From Valencia hispanica (lineage: Eukaryota > Chordata > Actinopteri > Cyprinodontiformes > Valenciidae), in contig OY747707.1 of assembly GCA_963556495.2 (NCBI GenBank), positions 2,752,001-2,816,000 on the forward strand: a stretch of 64,000 nucleotides of DNA, given 5' to 3'. The translations under genes and the position numbers were made by a program. The notes under the pieces were generated by a model. The model did no database searches, was not told the DNA's origin, and was given only the letters and a program-made list of their open reading frames with translations. This document shows positions 11,366-21,690 of this stretch, in pieces (position 1 is the first letter of the stretch; each line of letters starts with the position of its first letter).

Positions 11366-12470
11366 AATTTAAAACTCAATGAACTTTAAAAAAGGTATCC
11401 CTGGGCAGATTTGATTCTTTTGAATACCTAGCCACCCAGATAACCGGGCCTAACAGAGCTCTATTTCTAAGTTTATATAAACCCCCAAAACTTAACTCTA
11501 ACTTCTTTAATGATTTCAATGACCTTCTTTCTGTAATATGTATCAACTATGACCAATTAATCATTGTGGGGGATTTTAACATCCATACCGACAACCCCCA
11601 AATTAGACAAGCAAAAACATTATATGATACTCTCCACAACTTCGTCAAACAACCAACACACAAAGGACACAATCTGGACTTAATTATCAGGAAAGGTTTA
11701 AATATTTCCAACATCTCGGTAATTAATATTGCATTATCTGACCATTTCTGTATTTCTTTGAAAGTACCATCTCTGCTAAATAATCCAGCCACAAAAAGAC
11801 CACTATAAAAAAGCGTCTTCTGGGGGACAGTTCAGTTGAAAATTAAAAAAATTTTAACCCTTCCACCGCATCCCCCTCATCTCCCAACTCAAACTCAGTA
11901 AACAAGCTGGTAGATAATTTCCTTGCGAAAATCTCAGACATCATGGATTCCATTGGTCCAACTAAAGTGAAAGTAGTCTCAGGTAGAAACAAGTGTCAGT
12001 GGACAAGTAATCCACTGGTACGTAGTGAAAAAAGAGTGTCGACGAGCCGAGAGAAAATGGCGGAAAACTCGATTCCAGGTTCACTGTGAAATCTACAAAG
12101 ACAGACTGAATAGATATCAGTTAACTTTAAAAGATGCTAGGGAATCTTTCTTTTGTGAAATTATCAACAAAAGCATTAAAAATGCACAGACTCTATTTGC
12201 AACAGTGGAAGGAGTAACTAATCCTTTAGTGACGGTAGCCCCTGAACTAAATTCTAGCAGGGCCTGCAATGAATTTGCCAGCTTTTTCACTGAAAAGATT
12301 CTGACAATTAGACGGTCAATCTGTACCTCAATACCGAACCCACAACCAGTGCCATCCCCAATCAACAACAATGTGGAGAAAATGTCTGAATTCCACGAAT
12401 TAAAGGATTCATAACCTAGTATTACCTTGGATATCCACGCTCTATTATAGTCTTTCAGGCCCTTCTAAAA
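11366..12470 (+). pseudogene. L2-C ORF2 fragment (endonuclease to linker)
   Basis: Aligns with 54900-55960 of the near full-length L2-C. It carries GDFNIHTDNP, DLIIRKGLNIS and ALSDHFCISL of the endonuclease (11566-11808) and the linker with KWRKTRFQVHCEIYKDRL (12025-12414). Frame breaks separate the blocks. Similarity stops near 12430-12470, and the matching 3' end resumes at 13405. Confidence 0.8.
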
Positions 12471-12986
12471 AAGAAAAGTTGGAAAAAAGTGAAAAAAATT
12501 AACACAGAGCTCTTCTCACCCTTATTTCTGAAGGAATTATTGTCTCGCGAGATCTGATGCAATATTTTGGCTGTCGTGGACAAGCAGTGTAATAATGCAA
12601 ATGAGGGGCGCGTTGATTGGTGGCAGGAAGGAGGGGGGTTGACACCGCAGGTAACGCTTCAGCATATCTAACCCATATCTACTTCTCCCAGTAGCATACA
12701 ATAGCCACATTAGCAGTTAGCTGTTGTTTGTTACACACAGCAGAACAATAAAAACACAGCCTTACCGTTTCAATTGCAGGCAAGTCTCTGATTGTTGGAA
12801 TTGCCCTTTTTTTCAAACGGAGCTTCGATGCCAACTTTGCCTGATATTGTCCCAAGTTCGTAAAGGATTGCGACGTAAAAAAAAAAAAGAAAAAATATTT
12901 CCATGTTGATTCTGGCAGTCGACAACAGAGCAACTCATGTGTGCACTACGTTTCTGCATCTTTCACGGCCGAGTTTGTACTTCGAA
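12471..12986. other. No gene recognised
   Basis: Sequence between two L2-C blocks with CpG-containing stretches and an A-rich run near 12878-12895. No coding or terminal-repeat signal is clear. It may be inserted DNA that replaced the L2-C centre. Confidence 0.4.
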
Positions 12987-13272
12987 TCGGTGATGTGTCG
13001 GTTGCGAACGAACCGGCTCTAAGAGCTAACTCTTTGAAGTGAACGATAAGAGCCAGCTTGTCATTGGGAGGCGTTTTTTTTATTTTTTCATTCCCCCCCC
13101 ACTTGTTTTGGTACATTTGGTACACATCATTTTGCATTAATATTGGTATTAAATACACTTTAAGAAACAGAAAATCTGAGGAGCCACTTGGGAGCCGAAA
13201 GAGCGGGGTCTTTATGGTGAGCCAAGCCAAAAGAACTGGCTCTCCAAAAAGAGCTGGAATTCCCATCCCTAG
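12987..13272. mobile_element. hAT-like short non-autonomous element
   Basis: Left part carries GTGTCGGTTGCGAACGAACC and repeated GAGCC motifs. Right part carries AACTGGCTCTCCAAAAAG and ends GGAATTCCCATCCCTAG. The reverse complement of the right end, TAGGGATGGG, resembles the left GGTGATGTG only loosely. This arrangement is typical of hAT-derived short elements in fish. I find no exact 8-bp duplication. Confidence 0.5.
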
Positions 13273-13404
13273 AATTCAGTAATGGCGGCTCTCGACTGAA
13301 TGTGAGGGGCAAGGGGGAGGACGGGCTTCCTGCAGCATAGGTCTGCGATGTCTATATATGGTATATCCTGCGCCGACTTGACGTCAAGTCAGGTGCTCTA
13401 ATTC

Positions 13405-13590
13405 CAGTCTACTCAACATCCCTAGAATTATAACCAAACATGGAGAAGCAGCTTTCAGTTTCTATGCTCCTCTAATCTGGAACAAACTTCCAGAAAACTG
13501 CAAAGCTGCTGAAACACTGAGTCTCTTAAATTATGGCTAAAAGCCATCTGTTTAGAGCTGCCTTTGAGTAATGTTTTCATATATCATATT
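13405..13590 (+). pseudogene. L2-C ORF2 C-terminal end fragment
   Basis: Matches 57330-57500 of the L2-C copy: AACATGGAGAAGCAGCTTTC, TATGCTCCTCTAATCTGG and CCATCTGTTTAGAGCTGCC. It is the C-terminus of ORF2 and the start of the 3' UTR. It is separated from its own 3' tail at 21588 by the retrovirus. Confidence 0.8.
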
Positions 13591-13812
13591 GTGACAGTGT
13601 GGATTCCTGTCACTGTGTCTCCGATTGATCATGCGCCCTGGCTATTTGGCCACAGCGATATCCTTTTGGCTGACTGGCAAGCGCGTGTGAGTTTCAGCTG
13701 GGACTCTGGGGATCAAATCCCACCCGGGCCCTCGTCGTGCACCTTGCCACAATATGTTTTGGGTGTGCTTCCTGCTTAATTATGTACTTTACGTGTCATT
13801 TGTTCTGTGTAT
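13591..13812 (+). repeat. tRNA-like short repeat, possible SINE head
   Basis: A box A-like TGGCTGACTGG at 13667-13677 and a box B-like GGATCAAATCC at 13710-13720 sit 43 bases apart, the spacing expected of RNA polymerase III promoters in tRNA genes. The acceptor stem does not pair, so it is not a working tRNA. It lies within L2-C sequence, immediately beside the retrovirus. A tRNA-derived SINE fragment is the simplest reading. Confidence 0.35.
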
Positions 13813-14381
13813 TGTCGGCTTTTCTCACAATGTGCTCTGCAACTCACTTCCTGCTCAGAGAGGTGGGGGCGCCGAACTCCAAAACCCCAACGGGAACTGT
13901 TTCAAAATAAGACCCAAAGCTGAGAGACAAAGAATTACAAAAATCACACAAAATCAGATCTGTTTTGGAAAAGACGCACCTGCAGATGGGAATCAGACAA
14001 GACCCGACTGTCTGACTCGTTCTCTTACAGGGCTGTACCACTTTTATTTCAAGAAGAACAAAGAACATATCACGTGACTCCTCTCTCCTCCTTCTACATC
14101 TTGACAGGTCATTTATTTTCTCCAGGTCTCTTGACCTTACCATGAACTGTGTTATAACATGACTTAAGAGTTATAGCTGATCCTCCCTGCTTTCAGTTCA
14201 TATCTTTACTCAAGAGTTTGTTTACTTAAAACCTTCAACCCTATAAAATACTGGTAACAGAGTCATGTTTTACTACCCTGAATAATATAAACAGGCCTAT
14301 TACTTCTAAAGCTTAAAAAAGATATAATTAACACATATGTACTGCATAATAAAAATAGCCTCAAAAAAGTAGAATACAACA
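13813..14381 (-). repeat. 3' LTR of the endogenous retrovirus
   Basis: 569 bp, the partner of 21015-21583 with one substitution in 569 bases, which is about 99.8 percent identity by direct reading. A frame of 99 codons inside both LTRs is identical in each and has no recognisable domain; I treat it as chance. Confidence 0.95.
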
Positions 14382-14396
14382 AATCCCTCTTTCAAT
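14382..14396 (-). other. Polypurine tract
   Basis: Sense strand ATTGAAAGAGGGATT directly abuts the 3' LTR. A purine run at this place primes plus-strand synthesis. Confidence 0.7.
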
Positions 14397-14403
14397 CTAT
14401 TTT

Positions 14404-14671
14404 TCAAATAGATTGATCACTCCTCTGTACTTCCCCATCAGGCTCCATGTGAGGTATTAACAGATATTGACCTTGCACATTATCACCAACAGCTTTTTCA
14501 ATACACTTTGTGAGCAAAGAACGTATACAAGGAATACAACAACATCCACATATCACCATAGTTGACACAAATACTGCTAAAGAAACCATTATAGACATTG
14601 CCAGAGTCTTCCCTTTACCAAACATATTATTTAACAAATTTGTCCCTCTTTCTAACCTGATTATTCAAAAT
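14404..14671 (-). pseudogene. Retroviral env, transmembrane tail
   Basis: The open segment, bounded upstream by a TGA near 14668, encodes LERGTNLLNNMFGKGK, then a hydrophobic span of about 20 residues and the juxtamembrane CGCCCIPCIRSL, followed by a short cytoplasmic tail. This is the usual C-terminal end of fish class I-like envelope proteins. The rest of env is gone. Confidence 0.7.
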
Positions 14672-15659
14672 GAGAAGAGTGTCTGTTTTTTTTTTTTTTA
14701 TCCTTACCTTTAAGCAATATTTATATATATATATTTTTTTATTATTATTGTTTTTTATGTTTTAACCTAATTCTCAATATTCTTTTAGTAAAAGCAAACT
14801 CTAGCAATTGTCACCAACCCTAAAAACATCCTACAAAAACCACATCATAATGAAAAAAGAATAAGTAAAACAAGAATTAGTAGTCAGTGAACCTGATTAT
14901 ACTTTAAACACTCCTTAAAATGTTTTATCTCATTACTAAAAAAGTTTTATAAAACCGTAAATACTAAATATTAAGAAAAAAATCTTACAAATAGACTACT
15001 TAAAATTATTTGACACCCTCTTAGGCAGTGTCTAGCAATCTGCACCTGTAAATAAAAATTGGTTAAACAACCTGTAAAATACAAGAAAAATGATTAATAA
15101 GTGTTCAGTCTTTATTATTTTGTTCTCTAGTCTTCGCTCTTGTTGTTTTCTGGCAGCAGGTGGCTACCAGAGTGATGAAATGATTCAGTACAGTGGAGTC
15201 TTTATTTTCCCAAAGTTACTGTCTTTTCTGCAGATCGCCCTCACTGAAATGACAGTTACTTCATTAACTGAACATTTCCCCCAGTAAACACAAATGCACA
15301 GACAGGCCCCGCCTCCAATAGCTTCCCTCACCGATTGTGAGGTGGTCAAAACCTGCTGTGAAATGTGTTTGATTTCTTGCGATCTTTTCTCTTCGGTATA
15401 ATCCCTCTTCGAGAAAAGCAAGTCCAAATTGCTTATCTCGCCCAATTTTGTTGCACATATAGATTACACTGGATGATCACAGCAACTTCAACCAATCTTC
15501 TGGGTGGGTCAGGCCCCGCCTCCTGGCTTCGGCAGTCGACACCGCCTAGTCAGAACCGACACCACCCGCTGCAAAGAGATTTTCCCAGGTCAGCAGAGAG
15601 CTGCTGCAGCGTGAGGGACAGGAGAGGGGTCGTAAGGAAAAAGGAGACCAGGCCCTTCA
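14672..15659 (-). other. Retroviral env region, unreadable
   Basis: This is where the envelope surface part should be. Short frames at 15185-15458 show no glycoprotein features I can recognise, and the stretch 14690-15080 is very AT-rich. I see no signal peptide, furin site or fusion peptide. Confidence 0.5.
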
Positions 15660-15761
15660 GATGCTGATGATCACTGCGAGGGTCCGGGTCAGGATGCGAT
15701 GACACCTGAGGTTCTCTGCCAGCTGTAAATTTAAAGTTGAATTAGACCGCTCGATGACGCC
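15660..15761 (-). pseudogene. Retroviral integrase fragment
   Basis: About 34 codons with GVIERSNSTLNLQL, which matches the block around the third catalytic residue (Glu) of DDE integrases. The zinc-binding domain and the two Asp residues are missing, so a deletion joins the RNase H end to the late core. Confidence 0.6.
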
Positions 15762-15785
15762 CTATTTCCCCACGCGTCAACAGTG

Positions 15786-16060
15786 TCAGCCTCGCTGTGA
15801 CCCCAATAGCAGTAACAAAACTGCTCTCTTCCACTGTGGTAATTCATAATGTATAACAGAAAACCCGTAGTTCGAATCAGTGTAAATCATGACGTCTTTA
15901 TCCCTTCTCCATTTGCATGCTTCAATAAGAGCCCTTATCTCAGCACGCTGTGCGCTCTGCTTGCCGTCCAGCTTCCCTGACACGACAGTATGTAGTGAAT
16001 CTCCATTCTGCTCAACAACTGCAAAACCTGATTTTAACTGGCCCTGTCCATCTCTAAAAA
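15786..16060 (-). pseudogene. Retroviral RNase H domain, frame-shifted and truncated
   Basis: RNase H removes the RNA strand after copying. The first acidic residue (TDGCC) is read in the reverse transcriptase frame; then a change at a T run near 16054 moves to the frame with GQLKSGFAVV, QRAEIRAL (catalytic Glu) and MIYTDSNYGF (catalytic Asp). The domain is cut after LPQWKRA, before its last conserved His and Asp. The bases beyond do not continue the protein. Confidence 0.8.
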
Positions 16061-17619
16061 CAACACCCATCTGTAGAGCACAAAACCTGTAGATAAGTAT
16101 CAGACCGTAAATCAGAACGTATTTTTTGAGCAACAGAATTCAGCCTGACACAGTCACGCTGTTCCCCAGAGGCGGTGATTTGGTCAGCCATGTTTATTCC
16201 TTCATGCGTAAAAATAATGTTTGGTGCCTCCAAAACTCTGCTAATCCGCTGCTGACGCAAAGTAACAATGTGTGAAGTTTTCTCCACTAGGTGTGCAATT
16301 CCTGCTGCATGTCTCGTGCAAGGTGGCTGTCTCATTTCAATAGCTTGCAGCTTTATGCTAAGATACATAAGAATGTATCTCTGACCACCTTTTTTCTGAA
16401 ACAAAATCCCATTAAGCACCCCATCTGTTACTGATGTGTTAAGAAAAAATGGACATGTATAGTCAGGAGTGGCTAAATCAGCTGCTTGTGCTAGAGCCTG
16501 TTTTAACTTAATAAATGCCTCCTCAGCCGGTATGTCCCATTCTAATTTAGCATGCAGATTTTTCATACCATGAGCATTTACAAGAGCCCTGAGTGGTGTG
16601 GTAAGGTTTGTGTAATTAGGCACATAATGTCTGGAAAAATTTGTCAGTCCCAGAAATGACAGCATTGATTTAACAGTGAGAGGTTTAGAATGGGCCAAAA
16701 TAGCATTCTTGTGGGTGTCCGTCAGTCCAGCGCCTTGAGCGGTCACCCTTCGCCCCAGGAACTGGACTTCCTGCCTGACCAACTGAAGCTTATCGCGGGA
16801 GACTTTAAATCCCTCTTTTCCCAAATGTTGCAACACAACTAGAGTCGCTGTTATGCACTTTTCAACGGTGGGGGATGCTAAAAGTAAATCGTCCACATAT
16901 TGGGTCAGTACACAGTCTGGAGGGAGCTGTACAGTGCTTAATGACTGCTCTAACACCTGATTAAAAATACCTGGGGATAAAGCAAAACCCTGCGGAAGCC
17001 TACTATAACGTAGCTTCCTGCCCCTGAATGTAAATGAAAAAATATCCCTGACAGAAGGATGGAGCGGTAAACAGAAAAATGCATTAGCCAAATCTATGCA
17101 GGTAAACCATTTTAAATCAGGAGTCAGTGATGCCAGAGCTGTATACAGATTCGGTGTAGAAATGGGAGGGGTTCTAAGGGCCTCATTAATAGCACGCAAG
17201 TCATGTGCCATTCTGTATTTACCAGTACCTTGTTTTTCCACAGGAAGAATAGGGGTGTTATATGAAGAGTTTGATGGTTCTAAAACTCCAACTTAAAGTA
17301 AGCCTGCAATAGTGTCTGCAATACCTTCCTCAGCCTGAGGTTTATGTGGGTACTGAGAACGCCAGATTGGATCAGAATGTTTCATCTCAAATGTGATGGG
17401 TGTGGTTTGCACTATACCAACATCAGTGGGACCATCTGACCACAAAGAGTCAGGCACGACCTTTAAGGCCTCCACTGCATCAGGATGATCTGTTTTTTCT
17501 CTGCCATGATTTCTAGACAGCTGCAAATGTTCCAGAATGGTAGTATCAGAGAGCTGCGTGTCTATTTTGTACATCTGAGTAGAAGGAGAAAAAGAGACTG
17601 AAGGTGGGTGTGAACCCAA
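16054..17619 (-). pseudogene. Retroviral pol: reverse transcriptase and connection
   Basis: The N-terminal part (17293-17619) carries SLWSDGPTDVGIV and QYPHKPQAEEGI. An in-frame TAA at 17293-17295 separates it from the main block. The main block has KYRMAHDLRAINE, FTCIDLANAFFCLPL with the first catalytic Asp, LPQGFALSPGIFNQ, and YVDDLLLAS with the paired Asp. FLGLTNFSRHYVPNY and later residues belong to the connection region. The Tyr-Val-Asp-Asp form and flanks fit the gamma/epsilon group. At 16054 the frame ends just after the first RNase H acidic residue. Confidence 0.9.
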
Positions 17620-17631
17620 TCCTTTAATTCA

Positions 17632-18252
17632 ACTCCCCTTTTAACCATTCCCCCCAAATCTTTAGCTTGATGTTTCGGATGCAACAAAAGTGATATGTGT
17701 GGAAGTGCTTCAGCTCCCATCACATACCATTTATGCTGCTCTGAAGTCAGACGAGCAAACAGTGCAATACCCTTCCTCCCCATAAAGCATGGACCCGAAG
17801 CCACAGACCAACTTTGGCCTTCAAGTTCTGTTTCAAATTGTTCCTGACATAAAGTAGGATCGCCCCTCTCATAAAGGAAGGTCACATGGAACAGTTCAGG
17901 CGGTGGAACAAAAGGCTGGAGTTCAAGCAGCCAAGGCTTCCAGCATCTCAGAAAGTCAGCCGCAGAAGATTCATGTGCAGACATCGTAGTCAATCTGGCC
18001 CAGAAAATATCAGCCACTTGTGAAGTGTCATCCTTCAGCAAAAATTGACCACTCATGGTGTCACAGCAATGCGTACGTCCATTCGGAAAAGTCACCATAA
18101 GTCCATCAGGGATACATAGAATAGTAGCACCAAGTTTGATAAGCAGATCTCTGCCTAACAAATTGACAGGCGTCTTTTGAGCAATGACAAAAAGATGTGA
18201 TAGTCTTTGATCACCCACTGAAACAGGCAATGGTTGAGTTATAGGGAAAGTC
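17632..18252 (-). pseudogene. Retroviral protease remnant and pol spacer
   Basis: Follows the knuckle in the same frame. The protease back half is recognisable by PVNLLGRDLL, but the front half with the catalytic Asp-Thr/Ser-Gly motif is absent, so the enzyme is dead. After it comes about 180 residues before the reverse transcriptase. This spacer holds two H-x-T/S patterns, HVTF and HISL, 62 residues apart. The frame closes near 17562 and pol continues in another frame. Confidence 0.7.
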
Positions 18253-18888
18253 ATTGGAGCCATATGTAGAGGTGGCTGACCGGGAGGTATAGCGCCCCCT
18301 TGTGGGTGTGGGCACTCCCTCACCCAGTGTTCATTGGAGCCACACCTGTGACAACCGTTAGCACCCGGCTGCCCTCTCCCCATGCCTCCAAAATCCCCAA
18401 ACCTGGCCCCGCCACGTGACCTGCCACGAGGCTGCCATGTCCTATAAGGAGGAGTAAATGGCTTATTCGGTGCAGCTCCAGCATACATCACAGGAAAAGA
18501 AGGCAGCACTGTCGCTGATCCAACAGTAGGTGCTGCTTCAGCCACCATCTGTATCACTTTTTTTAGACTGATACAAGTCAGTCAATTTATTCTGAGCCTC
18601 TTTTAACTGTAGTTTTAACAAAGCAGTCTCCATTTTCTTATTCTCCTCAGCGTCCTTTAACGCAGATGCTCTCCCTAAAGGAAGCATTAAATCAGGGCCT
18701 CCACTCGCCCCCAGTGACACCTGAGATCTGGTATTCTTAAATGGTCCTTCACTCCCCTTGTCTCCCAACGTCTGCATATTTTTGACCTGTAAAACTGTCG
18801 TACATTCATCACGTTGACTGGGGCTGGGACCTCTTGAAAGGTCTGTAGCTTGACCCCTTATCACAGATGCCAAAAAAAAAAAAAACAA
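18253..18888 (-). pseudogene. Retroviral gag, 3' part with nucleocapsid zinc knuckle
   Basis: Gag forms the particle and packages RNA. Two overlapping frames carry it: 18538-18888, a charged helical segment with KMETALLKLQLKEAQNKL, and the frame starting at 18557. A frame change lies at about 18540-18557. The second has a Pro/Gly/Arg-rich stretch (RGRSRGGARFGDFGG) and one CCHC knuckle, C-X2-C-X4-H-X4-C, at 18312-18353. The upstream matrix and capsid parts are not found. A T run at about 18880 precedes the first frame. Confidence 0.8.
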
Positions 18889-18889
18889 T

Positions 18890-20992
18890 TTATCTGTGCC
18901 TTCTAATTTGTTGCTAACTAAATTTAGTAGGTGTCACTTTTCCTCCCCAGAACACATTCTGTGAGAGACTTCTCTTATAATCCCCTCGGGCACCATGACG
19001 AGCCCCCCTGGCCGTCATAAGGCCCTGAAACTAGTTTTTATCTTCTTTTTATTTTTTACCGGGCTTATCAACTAAAACAGAATATAATTTAGAAATGTAT
19101 ATTAACAATTGGGCATCTAAAGTACGGCAGTTTCGTCCCTGTGGAGCAGGAAGTAACCTATATTTAGCTGCCATTGAATATTCGTAACAAAAATCCCAAA
19201 TGGATTAAAATTTAATAATAAAAAAAATAGGTTATTTATATTAACTATAAATTATTTATTTTAATTGATAAACTATCAATTTTTAGGCCCAAATTTATCC
19301 CAATATTAATGCAATTAACAGTAAAGGCAGGCACAGTTTTTATTTAATCTATTTATTTCTTTTTATAGTGAAGGAGTTTATATATTATTTATCCATGCAA
19401 CATTAACCTTAATAATGTTTTAGGCAAAGCCGAAACGAAGGAAAGCTAAAAAGGTTTATAACGCACTGTTTATCTTATTAATTTATTTATATATATACGG
19501 AGATTATTGCCGTTTCATCTAAAAATCAAAGAATTCCTAATAGAGTCCGGCCTGCGCCAAAACTCGGGATGCACTTTTTGGTGAAACACACGAAAAAATA
19601 GAATTCTCCCAATATAAGGCAATTTTTATTTAACATTAAAACATATACCGAAAGAAATACGTTTAAAACTCGCTTTGCAACACGAAATCGTCAACAGTTT
19701 GCTCCAAAAAAAAAAAAACTCCGCCGGACTGACAGATCAAAGTCCGGCCCAATAAAACTTCCGTGTCACACCGCGGAATGAATACGCCGGTGCACATATG
19801 GCTAATTCTGCACTACGATGCTAAACCGTACTCATAAGTAAACCAACCAAGAACAAAATGCCTCCAACAAAACCACACTTCGCCATCAATACTCGAATGA
19901 CTGTTTAACCGAGCCAAATAAATCCAGTTCGGAAGCTAAGCTACCAAAGATTAGCTGTCATCATGAGCAACCTAGCTCAACCGGAAGCCAAACGTGACCG
20001 CTCCGTTATCATAAAAAGTTATTTTATATATATTCTATGGAGTTTATTACCAGTTATCCATAATAACAGTCCTATATATATGTGTTCGACAATGCTTTAG
20101 ACGTGTTTACGTAGTTGCACAAGGTTGAACGCCTTTATTTCCAGGCGAAAAACTCATCCAAACTGTGCGTTAGCCGTAAGCTAACTTATGGTGGTACTTT
20201 AGCTGACTGAAAATGATATTCCCTTATTCCTCTACAATGTCAAGCTTCTACGCTTATTGTCTGTACAAGAAGCGCGGACATTGTCTAGGCGTTTAAGATT
20301 CGCAGAGGAATTATGGTTTTAGATTCAGTCGGTTAGTTCCCCTAAATGAGGAGTTTATATACGGCCGGAGTGCAGGAAGCTACCTGGTAGCTACTTTTCC
20401 GTCACCGCGACTTCTCCAATCACACACACAAACATCCGAGAGAAAGAAAGCACAACAATTTTCACCGTCTCATCAAACACTAACCTCTACCTGAGCCACC
20501 TAAAGCCGGACCTTTAAACACAATCCAATTCACGTGGCTCAATCGTGCGTTTGGAAGATACGCCGGCCTCTCCAAGGTAATCCGTCTAGACAACAGAGAG
20601 CGCCCAGGCCCTGCTGACGTCCCTTCCGCTTGCCAGCCGAGGAAAATTTTCCGACAGCGTCCCATCGGAAATGAGCGGCCAACTCTCAAGCCCCCTGGTC
20701 CGTACTTTGGTCGACCCTCAACCGAAAAAACAACACGTCAACATTAAATGGAGAACGTTTAAATCGATCAATACCTATTAATTTGGTGTTAGCGCTTTTC
20801 CAGATTGATACAAAACCACCCGGGTGTTGATTAGCAAGGATCAATCCAGTCGCTCTCCGATTCTCTGTTGAACTCAAAGAAAAAACACAAAATCACTACA
20901 ATTGCCACAAACACCTGTATCAATCAGTTATGCCACACTCATTACTCACACTCAATCTCTCCCAGCCCTGAGAAAACTCAAAACCAAATCAA
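18890..20992 (-). other. Retroviral leader region without gag start
   Basis: Between the primer site and the first readable gag codons lie about 2.1 kb, AT-rich from about 19000 to 19700, with no frame resembling matrix or capsid. The gag front appears deleted or replaced. Confidence 0.55.
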
Positions 20993-21011
20993 ATGCCCGC
21001 ATCCTCCACCA
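20993..21011 (-). other. Primer binding site, complementary to tRNA-Ala
   Basis: Three bases inside the 5' LTR the sense strand reads TGGTGGAGGATGCGGGCAT. Its complement is identical, as I recall it, to the last 19 bases of vertebrate tRNA-Ala(AGC) including CCA. This is where the tRNA primes minus-strand DNA synthesis. Confidence 0.8.
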
Positions 21012-21014
21012 TAT

Positions 21015-21583
21015 TGTCGGCTTTTCTCACAATGTGCTCTGCAACTCACTTCCTGCTCAGAGAGGTGGGGGCGCCGAACTCCAAAACCCCAACGGGAACT
21101 GTTTCAAAATAAGACCCAAAGCTGAGAGACAAAGAATTACAAAAATCACACAAAATCAGATCTGTTTTGGAAAAGACGCACCTGCAGATGGGAATCAGAC
21201 AAGACCCGACTGTCTGACTCGTTCTCTTACAGGGCTGTACCACTTTTATTTCAAGAAGAACAAAGAACATATCACGTGACTCCTCTCTCCTCCTTCTACA
21301 TCTTGACAGGTCATTTATTTTCTCCAGGTCTCTTGACCTTACCATGAACTGTGTTATAACATGACTTAAGAGTTATAGCTGATCCTCCCTGCTTTCAGTT
21401 CATATCTTTACTCAAGAGTTTGTTTACTTAAAACCTTCAACCCTATAAAATACTGGTAACAGAGTCATGTTTTACTACCCTGAATAATATAAACAGGCCT
21501 ATTACTTCTAAAGCTTAAAAAAGATATAATTAACACATATGTACTGCATAATAAAAATAGCCTTAAAAAAGTAGAATACAACA
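21015..21583 (-). repeat. 5' LTR of the endogenous retrovirus
   Basis: 569 bp, TG...CA ends in sense orientation (TGTTGTATTC to GCCGACA). Identical to the other LTR except for one T/C difference (21564 against 14362). AATAAA motifs on the sense strand appear at the positions equal to 14043-14048 and near 14112, candidates for the polyadenylation signal. Confidence 0.95.
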
Positions 21584-21587
21584 GTAT

Positions 21588-21690
21588 GCTTTATGCTGTT
21601 TTTACTTTATCACCTAATCATGTAAAGCACCTTGAATTACCTTGTGGTTGAAACTGTTGCTATACAAATACAATTGCCTTGCCTTTATGA
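21588..21690 (+). repeat. L2-C 3' tail beyond the retrovirus
   Basis: Reads AATCATGTAAAGCACCTTG, then CTATACAAATACAATTGCC and TTGCCTT, the 3' end of L2-C. It completes the copy whose coding end is at 13405-13590, showing that the retrovirus landed in this LINE. Confidence 0.8.

Larger units (their letters stand above)
13813..21583 (-). mobile_element. Endogenous retrovirus, minus strand, defective
   Basis: A 7.77-kb provirus flanked by GTAT on both sides (13809-13812 and 21584-21587), a 4-bp target duplication as in class I (gamma/epsilon-like) retroviruses. In sense order: 5' LTR (21015-21583), primer site, a long leader without reading frame, gag 3' part with a zinc knuckle, protease remnant, a pol spacer, reverse transcriptase, RNase H, a fragment of integrase, the tail of env, a purine tract and the 3' LTR. 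It sits inside an L2-C 3' end. The LTRs are almost identical, so the insertion is recent, yet all genes are broken. Confidence 0.92.

Noticed and set aside
12988..13279. 8-bp target duplication around the hAT-like short element
   Set aside because: The flanking bases I compared do not match, so I do not claim a duplication.
13844..14143. 99-codon minus-strand frame, repeated exactly at 21046-21345
   Set aside because: It lies inside the LTR pair; the identity reflects the repeat, and the protein has no known motif. It could be looked at again as an LTR-encoded product, but I see no support.
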